A stretch of DNA of 64,000 bases from Papaver somniferum (Eukaryota; Streptophyta; Magnoliopsida; Ranunculales; Papaveraceae). The DNA is taken from contig NC_039358.1 in the NCBI RefSeq assembly GCF_003573695.1, forward strand, positions 13,702,637 through 13,766,636. Direction: 5' to 3'. The translations under genes and the position numbers were made by a program. This document shows, one piece after another, positions 56,370 to 64,000 of this stretch (its first letter is position 1; every line of letters starts with the position of its first letter). The notes under the pieces were generated by a model. The model had not been told where the DNA came from. It did not search any database and worked only from the letters and a program-made list of their open reading frames with translations.

Positions 56370-57324
56370 TCCCAATCAAATGGCCTAAGATATCACACAA
56401 GATACAAAAAGAGAATTAAGTCTGGATACATAAATTGGGTGCATCAGAATTTTCATTTGTGCACCTTTCTAGAGCTTAAACTCTCCTAATTAAGAATTCT
56501 ATATTTGTATCAGATTCAAAATCGACATCTGACTCATGAGGATCACCCATATCATGTGACATTTTCCTAGTTTCTCTAATGTATTCCCGTTGATGGGTTT
56601 TCTCTGCAACTTCAGCTAGAAATGATCATGCATCATCCACAGTTATATTAATGAACTCACCATTACACATAGACTCAACCATGGCTCGAGAATTAAAGTA
56701 TAAACCTTCATAAAGAATTGAGACCAGTCTCCACTTCTCAAAGCCATGGTGAGGACACTCAAACAACAAATCATTAAACCGTTCAAAATAATGAAAAAGT
56801 GTCTCTCTATCTAACTGGACAAAACAATTAATACTTTGACGAATAGAGATGGTCCTATGATGTGGAAAGAACTTTCTGACAAATTGATTTTTGAGTTGGT
56901 CCCAAGTGGTAATTGACTGCGATCTCGGACTGTAAAACCATGTTTTAGCCCTTTCTTTTAAAGAAACAGACGCAACTTTAGAAGGTCCTCAGACATATTT
57001 TCAAATTGCATAGTCTGACATATTTGCTCAAACTCTCTTACATGATGATAGGGGTTTTCAGATTCAACCCCTCTAAATATTGGATGCATTTGTATCATAT
57101 TCGCTATTAGTTCAAATGGGACATCAGTCCGGGGAAAGATAATACATGATGACAGACTTGTTCTGGTGAATACATGTACTCATGAGAGTACGGGGTCGAT
57201 CAATAACATCACCCATTGTCTCATCTTGTACAGGTGTGTCAACAACATAAATGGGTATGCCGACTATATCCTCTTGATTAGTTCTGACTAAGCGATTAGT
57301 TTGATCTCTAAAATACACAATCAT
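56370..57324 (-). pseudogene. Ty3 Gag domain of the minus-strand element
   Basis: From ATG 57324 (MIVYFRDQTNRLVRTNQED) the frame reaches a stop near 57124, then continues in others: ELIANMIQMHPIFRGVESEN, YHHVREFEQICQTMQFENM, KLRLFL, then ERAKTWFYSPRSQSITTWD, LKNQFVRKFFP, and RFNDLLFECPHHGFEKW. This is the retrotransposon gag domain (..F.G...E.P..H...F......, LFP.SL...A..W........TW..L...F...FFP, F..L...CPH). A degenerate knuckle (CILCDILGH) follows at about 56395-56425. Several frameshifts make it non-functional. Confidence 0.75.
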
Positions 57325-58173
57325 AGCCTAGCATATATATCAGTCAACATGTCATAACACTCAGACAGCAAAACAATTTTGCATTACAGGGAAACAATGC
57401 TTGTGGAATCAAAAACTAGCTCTAGGAATTATGCCCACAGATTCAACATGATGTGAAAATCAGGGGAATAAGGACTTATGGAAATGACAATTAGATTCAT
57501 GCAAACATTCATACAGTTGTCAAAAGTTCATATATTGACAGTTTGGATAATGAGGTTATGAATTCATCAAGCAAACATTCCATTCAGACAGCACTGAATC
57601 ATGCTTATGAATACCAAGATTGACAATCATTAATGAGCGTTGTTTCAGCAGTCATAGCAATTACTTGAGACAAACATCAGGTCTGAAAATACAATACCGC
57701 CAGTATAAAACTGGGTTTAGGCACTCCCACAGATTGTACTTCTCCTCTTTCTCCTTTTCCTTTGGTTTGTACAGCAGCAACATAGATATATCGCAGGCAC
57801 CTGTGAGCTCAAAGAGTAATTTTAGTGCCCAGAAGTGCAGATAAAACACGGATAGTAGTTGCGTATCACTGATGGTTAAATGATAATTGAACTGTGTCCA
57901 GCTAAATGGACAAGCTTCAAATGGATGAATTCAGGATGCGTACTTCTATATTACAGGATGACAGTGACAATAAGCTACTTTATACCGCCACAGGGATATG
58001 CATATGGAAACTAAACATGGAATGCAGTTACAGATATGACTGAGATGCTAGAATGATAGGATGGATATATTACAGGACCAACAGTGGATTAACAAATCTA
58101 ACTATGCAAAAGCTTAATTTACATATGCGATTTTCATGAAAAACTACAAAGGCTAAGTTATACTAGAGTATAC

Positions 58174-59121
58174 TGATAGACGCATTTATGTGTCTATTTT
58201 GTTCATAATATTCTGTATTGTTAGACTCGATTAAGTACTTATTTTGTTATTTTATGTCTTTGTAGGAATTTTTAGAGAAATAATCCCTTGTGGCGGAATG
58301 GGCTCGAAAAGTAGTGTTTTACACCCCGGAGAGTTTGGGGTGGAGAGTTGGAGGTTGAGAGGATAGCTCAGGGGGAAGAAATCACGAGTTGATCAAACTC
58401 TGTTTCTGCTGCTGCTGATGATGAAGAACACCAAGAAAACGAAGAAAAGACTCGTGTAGACAGTCGTTCTTCAACAGTTTCTACGACACACAAGTGTGGG
58501 TCGCAGCTGCAGTCTCAACAACACTTTATATTATCGATCTTCTTGTAACAGCTGAACAGTGCCTTTGTAACAATTATTTCTGTTGTGATTTTTTTGTTCA
58601 ATTGTTTTACTCCCTTTTAATCAACTTTTGAGCTTTATACATGTATTTTGAGATCATGATTAATAAGAGGAGCTAAACCCCAACACTGGGATGATGGAGA
58701 AATCCCTATTTCACACATGTGGTAATTCTAATAATTCTTTTATGACTTTTTGCATTGGTTTATAATTGTTTTATGGTTTTTATTGAATGGTTGTGTTCTC
58801 AATTGATGGATTATGCTTAGGTTAAGTCTTTGAATATCCCATGCTCTCGATTTACAGTCATTGTTTTTCAAAAATCCACTTTTGGCAAAGAACAGAGTCT
58901 ATAATTGTTATCTTTGGAGCTATAAATGTCTAGAATTATTATTTGAATCACATGAATGGAATTTGGTGGAATCCTTAGCCCCAGTACCTCTCACCTGTGT
59001 TAATAATATTTTTGTATAAAAAATTATTTATTTATTATTTTAGAAAACTTTAATCTTTACAAGTCCGAGTGAACGACAACCCTTATCACTACTATAAACA
59101 ACTACGAAAAATATTGAATCA
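58174..59121 (+). repeat. 5' LTR of the non-autonomous element
   Basis: Carries CTGCTGCTGCTGATGATGAAG and the AACCCCAACACTGGGATGATGG block also seen in the 3' LTR. Ends ...AAAAATATTGAATCA. Confidence 0.92.
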
Positions 59122-60233
59122 TTTTGGCGCCGCCGACACGGACTTGTTTTTAGGCTAGAGTTTTCAGATTTTTTTTTCTATTTTTTTATTATTATTTGTT
59201 CCTTTTTACGTTTCTTTTTGTGTCTTTGATTTACAGGTTCGAAGTGGAATGCTAAGGACTTGGGAAAAAAAACTTAAAGCTAAAAGCTAAAAGAGAAGAA
59301 AAAATAAAGAAGACATAATTTTTTAGGATTTAATTTTAATTTTTTATTATTTTTTTATATTTTATTTATTTATTTATTATTATTATTAGAATTAGAATTG
59401 TATTAGGAAATATTGTAATTATTATTTTTTTTTCTTTTCTTTCTGGACTTTAATTTGGACTTTTGGACATTTTTTTAAACCTTACGGAAGGGTTATATAA
59501 TTAAAGAAAAAAAAATTAAATATAAACTGTTTGCAGGGAAGGACGACGATTACGGTATCATCTCGTCCCCTCGGGTTCGCACACTGACACCGGAGTCAGT
59601 GGCCCGAGTTGACTTCAGCGGTTCATCGCCCGTCTGGTACGGGAGGTAAGTCCATCGTATCACCCGCGAATCTCCTGCAAGCGGGTTTACTGTCTGCCTT
59701 AAGGTGATTATTGATTGAGGACTGAACCGACTGATTTAAATTCCTAGTAAAGGGCAAGGCCTGGCCAATACAAGATAAGGGTTCGGATTTCATCACCGTT
59801 CTCTTCTTGCGCGCCTTAGGAAAACGAAACCGAACGCGAACCTAAGCTTTAAAATTTGGAATAGAACGAGACCGATAGGGTAACGAGCTTAATAGGAAAC
59901 TCGTTCGAAAAATATTGGTTGCTCTTTAAGCACACTTCAAAGTTCATGAAGGTTTATGTGAGTTGAATGCGTGACTGCGCCGACTTCTAATGCGGTGAGG
60001 CCTTGGGTATCAAAGCTCTACTAAGCTTCCCTCGCCTCTGTTTCACCTAAATTAGTCAGATTGATTCCAGAGGGGTGTGCTCAAATTGCAACGAATTCCC
60101 TTTCGAAAGATAGAAGATGGTCTAGAAACAATCTAAGTGGAGCCATCATGCTTTTTGTTTACTAGGTTTTATAGGTTTGATTTGGTCGAGTCGGCCTTGT
60201 TTGTGATTGTGTAGAATTCCCTTGCAATTAAGA
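59122..60233 (+). other. Primer site and leader of the non-autonomous element
   Basis: TGGCGCCGCCGACACGG from 59125 is the primer site, similar to the Asp-tRNA type. AT-rich sequence with A/T runs to 59520 is followed by an abruptly GC-richer stretch (59530-60060) without long ORFs. This could be a packaging or structured RNA region. No gene seen. Confidence 0.6.
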
Positions 60234-60560
60234 ATGTCGAACTGGTATGATAGAAGCCAATACAATGAATATCGACCTGAATTTGAATATGGACATCATC
60301 AGTTTTATGACCATGGTGGGAATAGTAGTTGGGAACGCCAACCTTTTTAAAGTTATGGTTCATACCATGGTGAGCCCAATCACTATCCTCACAACCATCA
60401 GTCATACGAGCAAAATTCTGATAATTCCTCTTTACTTGAGTCGACACGTAAGTTAGCTGAGACAGCACGTAAATTCGCAGAAATGAATAACTTAGTTATG
60501 AACGAAAATGATGCAATGAATGAACTTTCTTTACCTGATTTCCTATGTCAGGAATTCATG
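60234..60560 (+). pseudogene. His/Tyr-rich N-terminal piece of the element's protein
   Basis: From ATG 60234 the product reads MSNWYDRSQYNEYRPEFEYG, HHQFYDHGGNSSWERQPF, a TAA at 60348, then SYGSYHGEPNHYPHNHQSY and ESTRKLAETARKFAEMNN before a TGA at 60561. Apart from one stop it is open and overlaps the 450-codon ORF, which is in the next frame. A one-base shift near 60555 would join them. The composition resembles the C-terminal parts of Ty3 Gag proteins (YxxH-rich). Confidence 0.45.
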
Positions 60561-61872
60561 TGAGTCGGCCCAAAAGATTTTGTTAGAGACCCAGAATAGA
60601 ACTTCTCTAAAAGATCTAAATTTCCAAAATAGTGTTTCCAGCTTTACCCTTGATGTCAATAGTGAATATATGCCTAATTTAGAGGACGAGGTTAGAATAA
60701 AAGACACTACTTATTTAGATAAGGTTCAATCATCTTCGTACTATTATGATGATGAGGATAGTAGTAATGATGAATCTGAAATATGTGGGCATAGTGATCA
60801 GGAATCTAATAATCCAATTGAGATGTATAGTGATTATATTATTTCTAATTCAAACCCAAATAATTTTTATGATTATTCACCTATTCAAAAGGACGAGGAT
60901 TTTATTAGGGATACCATCGTTTTAGACGATGTAGTTTTTCCTTTTGATTACGAAGCTGATAGTGGTTTAGAGGAACGGGTTTATTCCCAAAATACTGTTT
61001 TAGAGTCTAGCGACTTAGAAACAATAGTCTTAGACGAAGAAGATATACCCTTAGAGATGAGTAAAGATGCACTACCTGATAATAAATTAGAAGAATCTCT
61101 TGAATATTTTAAGGACTCTGAAGATACGAAAATTCAAGAAATAATTAGAGGTCTACCTAGAGACACTGAAAACTCTAAGTTTGGGGGTGATTATCACCTT
61201 CCTAGTGCCTTACCTTTAACCCTCAGAAAGTCCCCTAACTTAGGAGTTGATATCTCTGCCTCGACCATTTTACAAGATTACCTCCATACTCGTTTTTCCG
61301 AACCTAATGATGTCCAAGAAGAAGTTCAGTCGTTCAAAACTCATCCGCTGGTTGATGTGGTTTTCCAAGGCTATGATACCCAGATTAACTTTGTTTTCCC
61401 ACCAAATAGTTTTCTTCCAAAAGTGAGAACGTTTATATTCCAAATGTGTCGAATATTAAGTTGTGAGACTAAACCTAAATTCTTTAGGAAATTAGAATCG
61501 ACACATTTGCTTAAGAATGACCACTACTCTCACTGTGGTCAACAGTGTAAGTCAAAACTGACTGACTTAGAGGATCCTCAATTATTTAGGTCATTATTTT
61601 GTGATTCTAAGTTCTTATTTGAGTTTTTCCAGACTCTAGGACCTAATAATTTGGATTCAACCTATGAGGAAATGCATCCGAAGAAAATATTTTACTTAGA
61701 CCCTTTCATAGAACCTGAACCTGAACCACAATTAGCGATAGTTATCAGGAAACTAGGTAAGGGCACGCTAGTCTTGTTCATTTTCTTAGTTTACTGCAAT
61801 TTCCTTTGGTCAGCTCTATTTGGTTTTGAAGACCCACAGTTATTCCGGCTACTGTTATACGGTTCGAGTTGA
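60520..61872 (+). CDS. 450-aa acidic protein with C-terminal membrane segment, function unknown
   Basis: Not recognised as any catalytic or capsid family. Residues about 40-210 are strongly acidic (YYYDDEDSSNDESEICG, LDEEDIPLEMSKDALPD). A conserved middle part follows (LRKSPNLGVDISASTILQDY, YDTQINFVFPPNSFLPKV). Two DPQLFR motifs occur, at about 357 and 438 (EDPQLFRSLFCDS and EDPQLFRLLLYGSS). A hydrophobic segment at about 415-433 (GTLVLFIFLVYCNFLWSAL) could cross a membrane. The start at 60520 is the first ATG in frame, but the true reading may begin upstream by frameshift at 60555. A homologue is on the other strand at 55252-56253. It is the only long ORF of a complete, flanked LTR element. 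Confidence 0.75.
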   Translation: MNFLYLISYVRNSCESAQKILLETQNRTSLKDLNFQNSVSSFTLDVNSEYMPNLEDEVRIKDTTYLDKVQSSSYYYDDEDSSNDESEICGHSDQESNNPIEMYSDYIISNSNPNNFYDYSPIQKDEDFIRDTIVLDDVVFPFDYEADSGLEERVYSQNTVLESSDLETIVLDEEDIPLEMSKDALPDNKLEESLEYFKDSEDTKIQEIIRGLPRDTENSKFGGDYHLPSALPLTLRKSPNLGVDISASTILQDYLHTRFSEPNDVQEEVQSFKTHPLVDVVFQGYDTQINFVFPPNSFLPKVRTFIFQMCRILSCETKPKFFRKLESTHLLKNDHYSHCGQQCKSKLTDLEDPQLFRSLFCDSKFLFEFFQTLGPNNLDSTYEEMHPKKIFYLDPFIEPEPEPQLAIVIRKLGKGTLVLFIFLVYCNFLWSALFGFEDPQLFRLLLYGSS

Positions 61873-62918
61873 CTAATCCTTTCCTAAGTCTGGCTGAAGA
61901 CTTTAAACTTAGCACTTCTTGGGAGGTAACGCAATATTCATGCAACACGATAATATCTTTCCTTATTTCTTTTCCCTCAAGTGATAATAGTTTCTCCTTG
62001 TTCATGCTTTTAATTTCATCTTTAGAACATTGAGGACAATGCTAGATTTAAGTTTGGGGGTATGGGATAAACTTTTTAGTTGCATTAAACTCCAGAGCCT
62101 AGAAATTTATACTTATTGAGGTAGGCACTAACCAATCTAAGTGGATGGAAAATCTTGGTTGTAGGAGTTGAGGAACCAATCTGATTAGATTGAAACATCT
62201 AGAAGAGTCTATTCATAAAAGCACAGAGCTCAGGTGTTACAAAAAAAAAAAAAAAAAAAAAAAAAAACATGGTAGTTTCGCCATATCTCATGATGGAAAC
62301 ATCGAAAGAATCCTGATCACTTTTTTTTTTCTCTTTTTACCATTGCTAACGTGAAATAGAGTGACTGCGATACCAAAAAAAAATGATGAGACCTGACCAC
62401 CAGACCAACCGGAATAAATACAATAAAGTCGACCACTGGTACCCTTGTATATGCCAGCTGAGTTGACCTAGAGTTACGATTATCAACCACTGGTCCAGAC
62501 CAGTATCTCAGTCCATTAGGATAGGTTTACCTTAGTTAACATCATCTACATTTTTCTCCACATCCATCTTCTTAATCTATCCATGTGATTGGTTGACTCC
62601 GGTTTATGATGTCCAGAAACTATCTGAGTAGAGCTATGTCACTTTATATGAATTTTAGTATGCTTGAGTGCAAACTCGCGTACATCAATTGGAATTTCGC
62701 ATCAGGGTACCTCCTCCTGTAGTCAATGAGAGTATGCCAACCAAGGAGATTCTTTAGTGCATTCCAAGATTCTGCGTAGATAGCTAGGGTCTGGAGTATT
62801 GGTTTTGTCGGTACACCTCTGGTAAACCCTTCCGAGACTAACTCGGTCACTAGGGACACGTAGTGAGTTGGGATTTTATTTTTGCTCTAGGACTAGGAAA
62901 TAGTAAGTTTGGGGGTAT
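61873..62918 (+). other. 3' region of the non-autonomous element
   Basis: Has ACATTGAGGACAATG...TTTAAGTTTGGGGGT (about 62028-62062), TAGGAGTTGAGGAACC, GAGTCTATTCAT, an A28 run near 62240-62268, and CACTGGTACCCTTGTATATG followed by CCAG. It ends GTAAGTTTGGGGGTAT before the LTR. These landmarks occur in the same order at 30815-32105 in the large Ty3 element. Confidence 0.75.
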
Positions 62919-63865
62919 TGATAGACGCATTTATGTGTCTATTTTGTTCTCAATATTCTGTATTGCTGAACTCGATTAAGTACTTATTTTGTTATTTTAT
63001 GTCTTTGTAGGAATTCTTAGAGAAATAATCCCTTGCGGCGAAATGGGCTCGAAAAGTAGTGTTTTACACCCCGGGGAGTTTGGGGTGGAGAGTTGGAGGT
63101 CGAGAGGATAGCTCAGGGGCAAGAAATCACGAGTTGATCAAACTCTGTTTCTGCTGCTGCTGATGATGAAGAACACCAAGAACGCGAAGAACAGACTCGC
63201 GTAGACAGTCGTTCTTCAACAGTTTCTACGACACACAAGCGTGGGTCGCAGCTGCAGTCTCAACAGCACTTTATATTATCGATCTTCTTGTAACAGCTGA
63301 ACAGCGCCTTTGTAACAGTTATTTTTGTTGCGATTTTTCTATTCAATTGTTTTACTCCCTTTTAATCAACTTTTGAGCTTTATACATGTATTTTGAGATC
63401 ATGATTAATAAGAGGAGCTAAACCCCAACACTGGGATGATGGAGAAAGCCCTATTTCACACATGTGGTAATTCTAATAATTCTTTTATGACTTTTTGCAT
63501 TGGTTTATAATTGGTTTATGGTTTTTATTGAATGATTGTGTTCTCAATTGATGGGTTATGCTTAGGTTAAGTCTTTTGATATCCCATGCTCTCGATTTAC
63601 TGTCATTGTTTTTCAAAAATGCACTTTTGGCAAGGAACATAGTCTATAATTGTAATCTTTGGAGCTTTAAATGTCTAGAATTATTATTTGAATCACATAG
63701 ATGGAATTTGATGGAATCTTTAGTCCCAGTACCTCTCACCTGTGTTAATAATATTTTTGTATAAAAATTATTTATTTATTATTTTAGAAAACTTTAAATT
63801 TTACAAGTACGAGTGAACGACAACCCTTATCACTACTACAAACTACTACGAAAAATATTGAATCA
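62919..63865 (+). repeat. 3' LTR of the non-autonomous element
   Basis: Near copy of 58174-59121. Open frames in it are chance. Followed by the TATAC duplication. Confidence 0.92.
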
Positions 63866-63870
63866 TATAC

Positions 63871-64000
63871 ACAACTACTGAAATAATGGAAGCGGACTGG
63901 AAACTTACATATGCAAAGACCTAAAAACTAACAGGGATAAAAGCAACAAAAGACTTAATAAATATATGACTCAACTATAGAATGCAACTAAACAGAATGC
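63871..64000 (-). repeat. Continuation of the minus-strand element leader
   Basis: Resumes the sequence interrupted at 58173. No coding sequence; runs off the window. Confidence 0.5.

Larger units (their letters stand above)
54960..58173 (-). mobile_element. Ty3-type element relic (gag plus acidic/TM protein, no pol seen), minus strand
   Basis: On the minus strand, from right to left: leader (58173-57330), gag (57324-56370), acidic protein (56253-55850) and its C-terminal part (55821-55252). Then comes a CATTCAGGACAATGTTTAGTTTAGGTTTGGGGGT block (about 55010-55045), the 3'-region landmark of Athila/Tat-like elements. No protease, reverse transcriptase or integrase lies between gag and the acidic protein, so it is a non-autonomous element. 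It is interrupted in its leader by the plus-strand element at 58174-63865 and continues at 63871 to the window end. Its LTRs were not identified. Confidence 0.65.
58174..63865 (+). mobile_element. Complete non-autonomous LTR retrotransposon encoding one acidic TM protein
   Basis: LTRs of 948 bp (58174-59121) and 947 bp (62919-63865), both starting TGATAGACGCATTTATG and ending ATTGAATCA, flanked by the duplication TATAC (58169-58173 and 63866-63870). A primer site TGGCGCCGCCGACACGG starts at 59125 and a GTTTGGGGGTAT tract precedes the 3' LTR. The 3.8 kb interior has no gag domain or pol. It has a His/Tyr-rich piece (60234-60560) and a 450-codon ORF (60520-61872). The LTRs are very similar by eye with scattered substitutions, so the insertion looks fairly recent. 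The insertion lies in the leader of the minus-strand element. Confidence 0.92.

Noticed and set aside
62240..62268. A28 run as a retroposon tail
   Set aside because: It is inside the 3' region of the LTR element and has no flanking duplication of its own; likely a mononucleotide expansion.
63558..63764. 68-codon plus-strand frame in the 3' LTR
   Set aside because: Lies wholly within the LTR and shows no domain or start context; chance frame.

Overview
This window is nuclear DNA of a flowering plant, most likely a eudicot. The evidence is AT-rich intergenic sequence, spliced plant gene families (DUF247, F-box/FBD) and layer upon layer of plant transposable elements (Ty3, Copia, LINE, CACTA, Mutator, hAT, PIF/Harbinger-like, mariner-like). 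A poppy-family origin is only a guess. No prokaryotic features, CRISPR arrays, rRNA or tRNA genes were seen. Host genes are sparse: the one substantial candidate is a DUF247 gene at 13.6-17.7 kb, and it carries a frameshift.

Layout. 1-6 kb: decayed Copia material, including a minus-strand Gag relic, and small elements. 6.2-12.7 kb: a small PIF/Harbinger-like unit split by a 4.6 kb CACTA element (7542-12134, TSD TTA). The CACTA carries exons that I assign to four different host genes, all on the minus strand: a STRUBBELIG-type receptor kinase, importin-alpha, cyclin B and an SPL transcription factor. It is a Pack-CACTA and the most interesting object here. 13.6-17.7 kb: the DUF247 gene, whose 2.6 kb intron holds an F-box/FBD gene fragment and odd short repeats. 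17.8-20.3 kb: a minus-strand LINE in which the endonuclease region runs straight into RNase H. It has a foldback MITE in its endonuclease.

20.3-40.2 kb: a nearly 20 kb Ty3 (Athila/Tat-like) element with TSD TTACC and LTRs of about 3.5 kb, inserted in the LINE. Its 5' LTR contains a Mutator-like element (9-bp TSD) and its 3' LTR a truncated minus-strand Copia element. The gag-pol is full of frameshifts and catalytic substitutions. 40.2-45.1 kb: an LTR ending beside a Met-tRNA-type primer site, split by a hAT-like element, then a duplicated ~0.9 kb leader. 45-53 kb: unassigned sequence with several tandem-repeat blocks.

53-64 kb: a mariner-like MITE; a minus-strand Ty3-type relic with gag and an acidic/transmembrane protein; and, nested in its 5' part, a complete non-autonomous LTR retrotransposon (58174-63865, TSD TATAC). 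That element encodes a related 450-aa acidic protein with a C-terminal membrane segment and no recognisable pol. The 3' regions of this element and the 20-40 kb Ty3 element share several motifs, suggesting a common source of mobilisation machinery. The insertions give a relative order: LINE, then Ty3, then the MULE and Copia insertions within its LTRs.
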